Shown in pieces: positions 42,465-51,071 of a DNA stretch of 64,000 nucleotides (positions within the stretch are counted from its first letter, which is position 1; the number at the start of each line of letters is the position of its first letter). The translations under genes and the position numbers were made by a program. Below the pieces are notes generated by a model. That model did no database searches. It was not told where the DNA came from and saw only the letters and a program-made list of their open reading frames with translations. Origin of the DNA: an uncultured Roseburia sp. (GTDB lineage Bacteria; Bacillota; Clostridia; Lachnospirales; Lachnospiraceae); contig CAKREH010000014.1 in assembly GCA_934317215.1 (NCBI GenBank), positions 1 to 64,000 on the forward strand. Reading direction: 5' to 3'.

Positions 42465-43421
42465 ATGGAAGATCTGAAAGTTTTGTTTCCGGTACATATC
42501 AGAGAAAAAATAAAAAATGATCAGTGGTTCGACGGACTTGAAGAGATCCGCATCCGGGTGGGACAGCCGGTTGAACTTGAGTATGCAGATGAGATACGTT
42601 ATCTGCTGGATGTGGGAGGTAAAATGTGTACCTGCGGCAGGGAAGACGTGCGGAATGCAAAAGAATGCGCCCGGATAACAGGCAGGGATATTGCAGAGAT
42701 GCTAAGCTATATCAGCGAATATTCCCTGTATGCGTATCAGGAGGAATTGCGGCAGGGTTATATTACGATCGAGGGCGGTCACCGGATCGGAATTGCAGGG
42801 GAGACCGCAAAAGACGGGGAAGGGATTGCCGGGATCAAATATATCAGCTTTTTAAATATCCGTGTGGCACATGAAAAAAAAGGATGCGCAGAAAAAATCC
42901 TGCCCTATCTGAAAGATGAAAAAAGTATTTATAATACACTGCTGGTGTCAAAACCGGGGGCGGGAAAAACGACCTGTCTGCGCGACTGCATCCGCAGTCT
43001 TTCAGACGGAACAGAAGACCTGGACGGTATGAAGATCTGTGTGGTAGATGAGAGAGCTGAAATTGCGGCATGTCATCTTGGAATACCGCAAAATGATATG
43101 GGGATGCGAACAGATGTTTTGACTGGATGCAGCAAATCAGAAGGTATGATGCTCATGTTACGTTCCATGTCGCCCCAGATCATAGCAGTGGATGAACTTG
43201 GAAGGAAAGAGGATTTCCGGGCAGTTGAGCAGGCTGCCTGTTCGGGAGTGCGCATCCTTGGTACCGTGCATGCGGATGCGATGGAAGAATTATGGGAAAA
43301 GCCTTATCTGAAAAAATGGATGAAGAAGGAAATTTTTAAGCGGTTTATTCTGATCTTGCGCAGCCGGTCCGGAGAACGGGAGTTTCAGGTCTTTAACGGG
43401 AAAAGAGAGCAGTTATGCTGA
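42465..43421 (+). CDS. spoIIIAA: Stage III sporulation ATPase SpoIIIAA
   Basis: Product of 318 residues. It is the secretion-type ATPase of the SpoIIIA-SpoIIQ channel between mother cell and forespore. It has the Walker A motif SKPGAGKTTCLRD, VVDERAEIA, the Walker B-like AVDELGRKEDF, and GTVHAD. AAGGGGGAGG precedes the ATG. The stop overlaps spoIIIAB by seven bases. Confidence 0.95.
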   Translation: MEDLKVLFPVHIREKIKNDQWFDGLEEIRIRVGQPVELEYADEIRYLLDVGGKMCTCGREDVRNAKECARITGRDIAEMLSYISEYSLYAYQEELRQGYITIEGGHRIGIAGETAKDGEGIAGIKYISFLNIRVAHEKKGCAEKILPYLKDEKSIYNTLLVSKPGAGKTTCLRDCIRSLSDGTEDLDGMKICVVDERAEIAACHLGIPQNDMGMRTDVLTGCSKSEGMMLMLRSMSPQIIAVDELGRKEDFRAVEQAACSGVRILGTVHADAMEELWEKPYLKKWMKKEIFKRFILILRSRSGEREFQVFNGKREQLC

Positions 43422-43933
43422 AACTGATAGGCGGTATTTTAGTTGCGGGTTCTGGAGTCGGGCTTGCCGTAAGCATGATAAGTGAGATCCGGCAGCATCT
43501 GCTCAGGCTGTATGAGATCCGGCAGCTTCTGTTAAATATTTCCGGGGAGGCGGCACTTGCATTGCTCCCGATGGAACATATCTTAAATAAGCCGGCGTTG
43601 ACAAAAGATGCCGTACTGCAAAAGGCATGCAGGGAGATTGCAGAAAGTCTTGCCGCTAAAAAAGAGGAAAGCGGAAGTGAGATCTGGCGGGATGTATTTC
43701 AGAAAAACCAGAAAGAACTGGGACTTCATGCGGCGGAACTTGAAATTATCGCAAATGCGGGATGTGCTTTTTTTGGCAGAAATATCAAAGAGAACGAGAG
43801 GATGCTTTCCATTTATCTGGAGAGACTCGATTTTGTGATCGGACAGGAGCGGAGAGAGCAGAGAGAAAAGCAGAAAGTGGCGGGAACGGTCAGTGTAATT
43901 GGGGGGATGATGTTAGTGATACTTTTGATATAG
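43415..43933 (+). CDS. spoIIIAB: Stage III sporulation protein SpoIIIAB
   Basis: Product of 172 residues: N-terminal membrane segment, a GspF-like cytoplasmic helical domain (LRLYEIRQLLLNISGEAALA, LGRNIKENERM-like FFGRNIKENERM) and a C-terminal membrane segment. It works with SpoIIIAA in the channel assembly. The usual family length is about 170. Confidence 0.9.
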   Translation: MLKLIGGILVAGSGVGLAVSMISEIRQHLLRLYEIRQLLLNISGEAALALLPMEHILNKPALTKDAVLQKACREIAESLAAKKEESGSEIWRDVFQKNQKELGLHAAELEIIANAGCAFFGRNIKENERMLSIYLERLDFVIGQERREQREKQKVAGTVSVIGGMMLVILLI

Positions 43934-43985
43934 CATGGGAAAAACAAATATATCAGACAGTCAGGAGAGGGGAATTGGATTACGG

Positions 43986-44180
43986 ATGAGTGTTAATTTG
44001 ATATTTAAAATTGCGGCGGTCGGGATTTTAGTCACGGTCATCAGTCAGGTTTTAAAACACAGCGGAAGAGAGGAACATGCATTCCTGACAAGTCTTGCAG
44101 GACTTTTGATCGTCCTCTTCTGGATCGTTCCATATATTTATGAATTGTTTGAGACCATGCAGTCGCTGTTTGCGCTATAA
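43986..44180 (+). CDS. spoIIIAC: Stage III sporulation protein SpoIIIAC
   Basis: Small membrane protein of 64 residues with two membrane helices (SVNLIFKIAAVGILVTVISQ; SLAGLLIVLFWIVPYIYEL). The family length is about 65. ATG 43986 is chosen over an earlier in-frame ATG at 43935 because it gives the conserved N-terminus and follows a GAGAGGGGA site. Confidence 0.9.
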   Translation: MSVNLIFKIAAVGILVTVISQVLKHSGREEHAFLTSLAGLLIVLFWIVPYIYELFETMQSLFAL

Positions 44181-44257
44181 AAATTACCGGGATGAAACAT
44201 CACGGGGCAGAGAGTTGGTATGCAAACAGATAAAAACAGGGCAAAATGAGGTGTGGA

Positions 44258-44641
44258 ATGGACATTTTAAAGATAGCGGTTCTTGGTATCGCAGGGGTAC
44301 TTCTGGCACTTTTGCTGCAGAAAGAAAAAAGAGAATACAGTATGTTTATCAGTATGGCAGTCTGCATCTGCATTTTTATCTATATTATTGGGAAGGTGGA
44401 AACGGTCGTTGACTTTGCAAAAAAAATGCAGTCGTTTGCTGCGATAGATCAGACGTATATCACACTGATCTTAAAAATGGTTGGGATCACCTATGTGGCG
44501 GAGTTTGCAATGAATATCTGCAAAGATGCCGGATATGCGGCGGTTGGAAATCAGATCGAACTGTTTGCAAAACTGTCGATTTTAGTCTTAAGTATCCCGG
44601 TTTTAACCGTATTTTTAGAGACTGTCGGGAGTTTTTTATGA
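44258..44641 (+). CDS. spoIIIAD: Stage III sporulation protein SpoIIIAD
   Basis: Product of 127 residues with four membrane helices and the family start MDILKIAVLGIAGVLLALLL. ATG 44258 follows GAGGTG. An ATG four codons upstream is also in frame. The stop overlaps the spoIIIAE start (ATGA). Confidence 0.9.
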   Translation: MDILKIAVLGIAGVLLALLLQKEKREYSMFISMAVCICIFIYIIGKVETVVDFAKKMQSFAAIDQTYITLILKMVGITYVAEFAMNICKDAGYAAVGNQIELFAKLSILVLSIPVLTVFLETVGSFL

Positions 44642-45804
44642 AGAAAAAGTGGGTTGTGTGTGTGGCTTGTATTCTGATATTGTGCATGGCAGCGGCAGTA
44701 CCGGTTTTTGCCGCGGGAAAAAATGCGCAGAATGATAAAACAGATTATCTGGACGAAATGACAGGGGAACTGGACTTCTCAAAACTGGATCATTTTATGG
44801 GACAGGATGCAGGGGATGGTGGGATCACATTCTCAGAACTGGTGGAAGAATTGCTGCATCAGGAAAATCCGGGGACGGTATATAAACAGCTTGGCCCCTG
44901 GCTGGTCAGCCAATTATGTGAGTCAGTCCGCAAAAACCGCAAAATATTAGTAGAGGCGGTACTGCTTGCCGTGTGTTTTTCTGTGCTTAAAAATTTTGCA
45001 GGTGCGTTTGCGTCATCTTATGTGTCAGATCTCTGCTTTATCCTTGTTTTCTGTGTCCTGGCAGTGCTGATGATGCAGTCATTTCTGACGTTCCGTGGCA
45101 TTGTGTGCGGTGTATTGGAAAAAAGCGTGGAATTTTTCCGGATCTTTATACCGACATTTAGTATTGCGATGGTGTTTTCCGCGGGTGCAGGCAGCGCGTC
45201 AGGATTTTACCAGACGGCGTTTCTGATCATATATCTGATCGAGTGGCTGTTTCTTACCATTCTGGTGCCGATGATCCACATATATATACTGACTGTATTT
45301 ATCAATTATTTTTTCGAGGAGGAAAAATTTGCAAATATGATGGAACTGATCGGCGGACTGATCCAGTGGGGCATCCGGTTTGCAGGGATCATCGTGCTGG
45401 GGTTAAATGTTGTGCAGGGGATCGTGGCACCGGCGAAGGACAGGCTGCTTTACGGGACAGCGGGGCGGACAATGGCAATGATTCCCGGGATCGGCAATGC
45501 GGTGAATGGAGTCAGTGAACTTTTGCTTGGCTCAGGAATCCTGATCAAAAACTGTGTCGGTGCGGCAGCTTTGATCGTGCTGGTCGTTTTAGTGTCGGTG
45601 CCGATGGCGCAGGCGGGGTGTATCGTCTTTTTTTATAAGATAGCAGCAGCTGTGGCAGAGCCTGTTGCGGATAAGAGGATCGCCGGATGTTTAAAGGGGA
45701 TGGCGCAGGGAGGCATGCTCTACTTAAAATTGATGGGGTATTGTGTGATGCTGATTTTTCTGACAATCGCACTGACAGTCGCATCCTCTGGTTTTATATA
45801 TTGA
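44638..45804 (+). CDS. spoIIIAE: Stage III sporulation protein SpoIIIAE
   Basis: Product of 388 residues with an N-terminal signal-like segment (VCVACILILCMAAAVPVFA), an extracytoplasmic stretch and about seven membrane helices. It is the polytopic permease-like component of the SpoIIIA channel. The YQTAFLIIYLIEWLF helix and GRTMAMIPGIGNAVNGVSE region are typical of the family. Confidence 0.93.
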   Translation: MKKKWVVCVACILILCMAAAVPVFAAGKNAQNDKTDYLDEMTGELDFSKLDHFMGQDAGDGGITFSELVEELLHQENPGTVYKQLGPWLVSQLCESVRKNRKILVEAVLLAVCFSVLKNFAGAFASSYVSDLCFILVFCVLAVLMMQSFLTFRGIVCGVLEKSVEFFRIFIPTFSIAMVFSAGAGSASGFYQTAFLIIYLIEWLFLTILVPMIHIYILTVFINYFFEEEKFANMMELIGGLIQWGIRFAGIIVLGLNVVQGIVAPAKDRLLYGTAGRTMAMIPGIGNAVNGVSELLLGSGILIKNCVGAAALIVLVVLVSVPMAQAGCIVFFYKIAAAVAEPVADKRIAGCLKGMAQGGMLYLKLMGYCVMLIFLTIALTVASSGFIY

Positions 45805-45842
45805 ATTCGATATCTTAGTCCCATTCACAGAGGGGGGAAGGG

Positions 45843-46412
45843 ATGAACACATTTGTGAAATATATTCAGAACTTTTTTGCACTTTTTCTGCTGCTTATGG
45901 TGGTAAGGCAGCTGATCCCAAATGGCAGATTAAAAAAATACATTTATTTTTTTACGGAACTGGTGTTTGTGATCGGTATCCTGCAGCCGTTTTTTTCTCT
46001 TTTTGGTGATGATGCTGATCTGCTGGATCAAATCCGGTATGAGACTTTTACGGAAAATTTAAGTGAGGCATCCAGGGACGTAAGCCGCATGGAATTTTTG
46101 CAGAATGATTATTACCGGAAAGAATATGAGGATGCGGCGGCACTGGATGTTCTGAGTACGGCGGATGGATATTTAGATCCATTTGGACTTGCGGGAAAGC
46201 GCGCTTCGGTGGAGCTGACGGAAAATTATGAAGTACAAAAAATCGTGCTTACGGTGGGGGGAAAAGAGGAGGATGGCACGGAGGGGATGTTTGTGGAACA
46301 GGGAAAGGCACAGGGCAGCAAAGTCGTGCTTGACGGGCTGAAACAGAAACTTGTGCAGTATTATGGGGCAGAGGAAGAACAGATACAGATTTCGTATGGT
46401 GGTGAAAGATGA
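45843..46412 (+). CDS. spoIIIAF: Stage III sporulation protein SpoIIIAF
   Basis: Product of 189 residues with two N-terminal membrane helices (FFALFLLLMVVRQLIPNG; YFFTELVFVIGILQPFF), then an extracytoplasmic ring-building motif-like domain ending in the EEEQIQISYGG strand. It belongs to the SpoIIIA-SpoIIQ complex. It overlaps spoIIIAG by four bases. Confidence 0.9.
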   Translation: MNTFVKYIQNFFALFLLLMVVRQLIPNGRLKKYIYFFTELVFVIGILQPFFSLFGDDADLLDQIRYETFTENLSEASRDVSRMEFLQNDYYRKEYEDAAALDVLSTADGYLDPFGLAGKRASVELTENYEVQKIVLTVGGKEEDGTEGMFVEQGKAQGSKVVLDGLKQKLVQYYGAEEEQIQISYGGER

Positions 46413-47014
46413 CAGAGAGGCTGAAAGAATTTTTACAGCAGAAAAAGTGGCGCCAGCTAAAAAAGACAGACTGGATCGCGGCTGCCCTTGTGGGGGTGCT
46501 CCTTCTTGTGGTGGCGATGCCGTCCGGTGGAACGGGCATACATCTGGCGGAAAGTGAAAAAGAGGACACCGCACAGGAGAAGACGGAACAGAAATACGAA
46601 AAAGAGGACTATGCGGAATATTTAGAGCATAAATTAGAACAGGTGCTAGGACAGATGGAAGGAGTGGGGAAAGTTTCTGTCATGGTCACGGTGGCAGATC
46701 AGGGGGAAGATATCATAGAAAAGGATAAGACAGAGCATACGTCCACCGTCACAAATACGGACAGCGGGAGTATGGAGATGACGACGGAAAAGGAAAGTGG
46801 GGAAGAGACGGTATATGAGGAGAGCGGCGGCGAAAAAGCGCCGTATGTCAGCAAAGAAATACTTCCGGAGATCGAGGGGGTGCTTGTGGTGGCAGAGGGG
46901 GGAGACAGCCCACGGATCGTTTCTGATATTTCAGATGCCGTAAAGGCATTATTTCAGGTGGAAGCACATAGAATTAAGGTAGTAAAGATGAGTTCGAAGG
47001 AGGATGGAACGTGA
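46409..47014 (+). CDS. spoIIIAG: Stage III sporulation protein SpoIIIAG
   Basis: Product of 201 residues with one membrane segment (WIAAALVGVLLLVVAMPSGG) and an extracytoplasmic ring-building domain (KLEQVLGQMEGVGKVSVMVTV ... EIEGVLVVAEGG). SpoIIIAG forms the large ring in the intermembrane space. The acidic insert between the two strands is expected for clostridial versions. Confidence 0.92.
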   Translation: MTERLKEFLQQKKWRQLKKTDWIAAALVGVLLLVVAMPSGGTGIHLAESEKEDTAQEKTEQKYEKEDYAEYLEHKLEQVLGQMEGVGKVSVMVTVADQGEDIIEKDKTEHTSTVTNTDSGSMEMTTEKESGEETVYEESGGEKAPYVSKEILPEIEGVLVVAEGGDSPRIVSDISDAVKALFQVEAHRIKVVKMSSKEDGT

Positions 47015-47850
47015 AAAAGATATTTCAGAAAAACCAGCTGATTATTACAGCACTCGCGTTGATGATTGCGGTGGCGGGATATTTCAGTTACATGAACAAT
47101 CACATTGATGACGGTACGGCAGCAGAGACGGCGGCAAATGCAGGTACAGATGTACTGAATGCAGAATATGAGATCTCGGATGAAGATCCACTGGCTGCGG
47201 AAGATATTTTTACGGATGAGGGAACCGGGGAGGAACTTGCACTTGTGGATGGAACGGAGACCGCGGATGCAGGAACCGGCGAAGATACATACGATGCCGC
47301 AGATGCAGCTATGACGGACGGTCAGGATGTTGCGGAAAATATGACAGACGGTCAGAATGTTGCAGCAGATGTGAGCGCGGAAAACAGTACGGATACTGCA
47401 GCAAATGTGGCAGACATGACATCTGCAGATGCTGAGGAGATCGAAAATCCCGGAGAGGCGGTTCTTACAAGTACCGGCACTGCAAATCTCGACTATGCAG
47501 CAAGAATGAAATTAAACCGCGAACAGATCCGGTCTAAAAATAAAGAAGCGTTATTAGAGATTGTAAACAATACGTCCGTTGCAGATAATTTAAAGCAGGA
47601 TGCAGTGAACAAGATGGTGGCAATGACGGATATTGCAGAGCGTGAAGCTGCGGCAGAAATGCTCTTAGAGGCAAAAGGATTTTCGGATGTTGTGGTCAGT
47701 ATCACTGACGATAACTGTGATGTTGTACTGAATATGGGAGAGGTGACTGATGCAAAAAGAGCACAGGTGGAGGATATCGTAAAACGAAAAACCAATATTT
47801 CCGCAGACAAGATCGTGATCACACCGATCGTGGTAACAGACGCCGAGTAG
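47011..47850 (+). CDS. spoIIIAH: Stage III sporulation protein SpoIIIAH
   Basis: Product of 279 residues starting at GTG. One membrane segment (IITALALMIAVAGYFSYM) is followed by an extended acidic linker (about residues 40-155, rich in Asp, Ala, Thr, with imperfect TDGQ(D/N)VA repeats), and then the C-terminal YscJ-like ring domain (AAEMLLEAKGFSDVVVSI). SpoIIIAH binds SpoIIQ from the forespore. The linker makes it longer than the roughly 218-residue Bacillus protein. Confidence 0.92.
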   Translation: MKKIFQKNQLIITALALMIAVAGYFSYMNNHIDDGTAAETAANAGTDVLNAEYEISDEDPLAAEDIFTDEGTGEELALVDGTETADAGTGEDTYDAADAAMTDGQDVAENMTDGQNVAADVSAENSTDTAANVADMTSADAEEIENPGEAVLTSTGTANLDYAARMKLNREQIRSKNKEALLEIVNNTSVADNLKQDAVNKMVAMTDIAEREAAAEMLLEAKGFSDVVVSITDDNCDVVLNMGEVTDAKRAQVEDIVKRKTNISADKIVITPIVVTDAE

Positions 47851-47865
47851 GGCGTCTGTTTTTCC
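47836..47865 (+). terminator. Terminator of the spoIIIA operon
   Basis: CAGACGCC and GGCGTCTG form an 8-bp GC-rich stem around the stop codon of spoIIIAH, followed by TTTTTCC. Confidence 0.8.
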
Positions 47866-47907
47866 TTCCCCTTTTTGCCAGTTTAATTTTGACAAGGAAA
47901 AAGTTCT

Positions 47908-48219
47908 TTAAGGTGATTTCAATTCTTTTATCAGGTCGAAAAAAAGTTTTTTCTGAGAGGCTGTCAGTGTTACCCAATTATCAAAAAATTCTTTTTGTTC
48001 TGAAGTTAATTCCACAAGGTTATTTTCTTCTTGAAAAAATTGCGACAGCGTAATACCAAATGCCTGGCAGATTGTCTCAAGTGTGCTGATGGATGGAACT
48101 GTGTTTCGTCTGCGCATATTTGCAATCGTTGAAGTAGAAAGTCCGGATTCCGCGGAAAGGCGATAGTCACTCCAGCCACGTTCTTTGAGTAGATGGTCTA
48201 TTTTCTTGATTACGTCGAT
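47908..48219 (-). CDS. XRE-family HTH transcriptional regulator
   Basis: An XRE helix-turn-helix (DYRLSAESGLSTSTIANMRR, NTVPSISTLETICQAFGITL) plus a C-terminal tail (LVELTSEQKEFFDNWVTLT). The frame is open up to 48327, but those extra codons cross an AT-rich, promoter-like stretch and no ATG there has a ribosome site. The typical N-terminus, DVIKKIDHLLKERGW, begins right after GGGGGTGA and TTTT with ATC at 48219. This would be a non-AUG start. The alternative is ATG 48300. It is divergent from the unknown gene at 48320. Confidence 0.75.
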   Translation of the reverse strand: MDVIKKIDHLLKERGWSDYRLSAESGLSTSTIANMRRRNTVPSISTLETICQAFGITLSQFFQEENNLVELTSEQKEFFDNWVTLTASQKKLFFDLIKELKSP

Positions 48220-48319
48220 AAAATCACCCCCATATGTGTTTATTTTAATGTTCGACAGAATATGAAAATAGTATTCAGACGTAATATTTATATTGCTCAT
48301 ATGAATACCAAGGAGTATA

Positions 48320-48934
48320 ATGGACATAAGAAAGGAGGAGTCAGGGAAACAAATGGGTAAAATTGAGACATTAAGTGATTATATCGGAAGATGTGATGAC
48401 AACATGATCGATGATGAAGAAAAGTACAATTTTATTGAGGAGGTGAGAAGTGTTTACGGAGAGGAAATCAAAGGTTTTGAAACAGGATTGTCTGCTTATT
48501 GTGTGAGTGCGGTGAATACTTCGGATTACATTGATTTCGATGAGGATATTTGTAAGGTAAAGGCTAAATTGATCAATTACAAAGATAATTTACAGATGGC
48601 GCAAAAAGAGCGTGCGGAAGCATTGAAACCGCAGCAGACATCTATTCAGATTATGAACCATATGGAAAACAACCAGATCGTTGATATCGGTATACTTACA
48701 GGTAATATGCTTACAGCAGCAGAACAGTTACTGAATGTAGGACTGACGGAAGAGGAATGCCATAAAATAAAGGAAATCCTGTCCGAACTGAAAAAAGAAA
48801 CAGACAAAAAAGAAACAAAGCAGGCGAAAAAGATTCTTTATGAACTGGTAAAATTTTTGACAGATAAAGGGGCAGATGTGTTGATTGCATTGATACCTTA
48901 TCTGGGAAGTATGGCAAAGAAAATAATTTCCTGA
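48320..48934 (+). CDS. Protein of unknown function next to the XRE regulator
   Basis: Product of 204 residues, cytosolic, mostly helical and charged. A middle segment (NNQIVDIGILTGNMLTAAEQLL) is followed by a Lys/Glu-rich helix (ELKKETDKKETKQAKKILYE) and a hydrophobic C-terminus (VLIALIPYLGSMAKKIIS). Start 48320 is preferred because AAGGAG lies four bases upstream. I do not recognise the family. Being divergent from an XRE gene, it may be that regulator's target. Confidence 0.6.
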   Translation: MDIRKEESGKQMGKIETLSDYIGRCDDNMIDDEEKYNFIEEVRSVYGEEIKGFETGLSAYCVSAVNTSDYIDFDEDICKVKAKLINYKDNLQMAQKERAEALKPQQTSIQIMNHMENNQIVDIGILTGNMLTAAEQLLNVGLTEEECHKIKEILSELKKETDKKETKQAKKILYELVKFLTDKGADVLIALIPYLGSMAKKIIS

Positions 48935-48983
48935 AACAGTATTTATGTTATGGGAAAATTGAAATGAACGAGGAGAAAAAGGA

Positions 48984-50855
48984 ATGATTAAAAAAAGATT
49001 ATTGGCAGGATTATTGGCGGTTACCCTGATATGGGGATGTACAGGCAGCGCAGCAACCGTCAATGCTGCAACGGATGATACCGCAGCATATCAGTTACAG
49101 GAAAGCACAGATGGTAAAGTGATAGTAAATGCGGATGGAATGGCTGTCTTAGAAGAGAACGCTGGAGATGTAACGGATATTGATGTGGCAGATGATGTGA
49201 AGATGGCAAAAGCAGATAAAAATGGTTTTGTGATAGAAAAAGGTGTGTTGAAAAAATATACTGGTTCGGGAGGAGATATTACGATACCGGATGGGGTGAA
49301 AAGCATAGAAAACTATGCATTCGGGAACAATTTTAATGTGACGAGTGTCGTAATACCAAAAAGTCTGGTGAGTATGGAGGGAAACGTATTTTCATACTGT
49401 ATGAGTCTGAAAGAGATAAAAGTATCGAAAAATAATCAATATTTTTCCTCAGAAAATGGAATATTGTATGATAAAAAGAAAAAAGTACTGTTGCAGTGCC
49501 CGCGAGAAATGGAAGGAGATATTATAATCCCTGAAACAGTGGTGAAGATAGGTGATAACGCTTTTTTTAATTGCTATTATTTGACAAGTATATCGATTCC
49601 GGAAAGTGTAACCAGTATAGGAAAGTACGCATTTCATTTTTGCCTTAGATTATTAAATGCGACAATTCCTAAAAATGTAAAAAGTATAGGTGTAGGGGCA
49701 TTTGCGGGGGAGGCAAGGATGTCAGATATACAAGTATCTGAAGATAATAAATATTTTACATCGGAGAATGGAATATTATATGATAAAAAAAAGAAAGTTT
49801 TGATACAGTGTCCTAGAGCAAAAAGTGGAGAAATTAAAATACCTGAAAGTGTAACAAACATAGGTGAAGAAGCGTTTGAATATTGTCAGAATGTAACGAG
49901 TATAATAATACCTGAAAGTGTAACAAACATAGGAAGAGTAGCATTTGAATCTTGTGAAAACCTAACAAGTGTAATAATTCCGCAAGGAGTTACACAAATA
50001 GAGGAATCTACTTTTTCAGGGTGCAGTAGTCTGTCTAATGTGACAATTCCAAAAGGAGTGACAAGTATAGGTCACGCTGCATTTTATAGTTGTACAAGTT
50101 TAAAAAACATTACAATTCCTGAAACTGTCACAAGCATAGATCAAGGTGCATTTGACACCAGTGTTGATCTGACTATTTTTTGTTACAAAGATTCCGCCGC
50201 AGAAAAATATGCAAAAACATATAAGTTTAAGTATCAGTACCTTACAGACGAGTCAGATTCTTCGACCGATACAGAAAACGATCAGAAACTTCCGGCAGTG
50301 GGAAAAACAGTAACCTCTGGAAAAAACAGTTATAAGGTGACAAAACAGGGAACTGCCGTAGCATTTGTAAAAACGAAAAGCAAATCGAAAACGATAACGA
50401 TTCCTGCAACAGTTAAGATAGGAAATACTACTTACAAGGTAACTTCTATAGCTGCAAATGCATTGAAAGGCAATAAAAAACTGACCAAAGTAACCATTGG
50501 GAAAAATGTGACAAGCATTGGAAAAGGTGCATTTCAAAATTGTACAGCACTGACAAAGATTACAGTACCGGATAAGGTAACTTCCATTGGTGATTTAGCT
50601 TTTTCAGGATGTAAAGAGATGACGACAGTAACGCTTGGAAAGGGCGTAAAGAAAATTGGAAAAGAAACTTTCAAAGGCAATTCTAAATTATCCAGTATTA
50701 CAATCAAATCAACAGCGTTAAAGAGCGTTGGAAAGGATGCATGGAAAGGTATCCAGTCAAATGCAAAGATCAAAGTTCCTGCAAAGAAACTTTCGGCTTA
50801 TAAAAAACTTTTGAAAAATAAGGGACAGGGTAAAAAAGTAAAGATAACAAAATAG
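48984..50855 (+). CDS. Secreted BspA-type leucine-rich repeat protein
   Basis: Product of 623 residues with a Sec signal peptide (LLAGLLAVTLIWGCTGSAAT). Residues 85-400 hold LRR_5 repeats of about 23 residues with the core IPESVTNIGEEAFEYCQNVT. Two copies of a longer insert read YFSSENGILYDKKKKVLLQC and YFTSENGILYDKKKKVLIQC. A Ser/Thr/Asp linker near 430 is followed by a second LRR block (about 490-600). There is no LPXTG. Such proteins act as cell-surface adhesins or binding proteins. The central coding part is AT-richer than its surroundings and has near-identical DNA repeats, suggesting recent internal duplication. Confidence 0.88.
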   Translation: MIKKRLLAGLLAVTLIWGCTGSAATVNAATDDTAAYQLQESTDGKVIVNADGMAVLEENAGDVTDIDVADDVKMAKADKNGFVIEKGVLKKYTGSGGDITIPDGVKSIENYAFGNNFNVTSVVIPKSLVSMEGNVFSYCMSLKEIKVSKNNQYFSSENGILYDKKKKVLLQCPREMEGDIIIPETVVKIGDNAFFNCYYLTSISIPESVTSIGKYAFHFCLRLLNATIPKNVKSIGVGAFAGEARMSDIQVSEDNKYFTSENGILYDKKKKVLIQCPRAKSGEIKIPESVTNIGEEAFEYCQNVTSIIIPESVTNIGRVAFESCENLTSVIIPQGVTQIEESTFSGCSSLSNVTIPKGVTSIGHAAFYSCTSLKNITIPETVTSIDQGAFDTSVDLTIFCYKDSAAEKYAKTYKFKYQYLTDESDSSTDTENDQKLPAVGKTVTSGKNSYKVTKQGTAVAFVKTKSKSKTITIPATVKIGNTTYKVTSIAANALKGNKKLTKVTIGKNVTSIGKGAFQNCTALTKITVPDKVTSIGDLAFSGCKEMTTVTLGKGVKKIGKETFKGNSKLSSITIKSTALKSVGKDAWKGIQSNAKIKVPAKKLSAYKKLLKNKGQGKKVKITK

Positions 50856-50862
50856 CAGTTTC

Positions 50863-50896
50863 AATGGGGCAGCTTTTTAAAGCTGTCTCATTTTTA
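50863..50896 (+). terminator. Terminator after the LRR protein gene
   Basis: ATGGGGCAGCTTT and AAAGCTGTCTCAT pair with a TT loop and are followed by TTTTT. Confidence 0.75.
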
Positions 50897-50989
50897 AAAT
50901 AGGATATGAAATACTATTGCATTTTTCTATGTTTTTGAATATACTAAAAACAACAGAGTTGCCCGAGGTTTTTGGACATTGGGGACCAG

Positions 50990-51016
50990 GCTGAGACATG
51001 TGCTCAGCTTTTTTCT
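50990..51016 (+). terminator. Second terminator-like hairpin upstream of deoB
   Basis: GCTGAG and CTCAGC flank ACATGTG and are followed by TTTTTT. It lies about 55 bases before the deoB start and may be an attenuator or simply a second terminator. Confidence 0.55.
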
Positions 51017-51071
51017 TTAGAGAACTGGATTGGAAAGCAGGATTTTCACATACAGGAATGGAGACTTTTAC

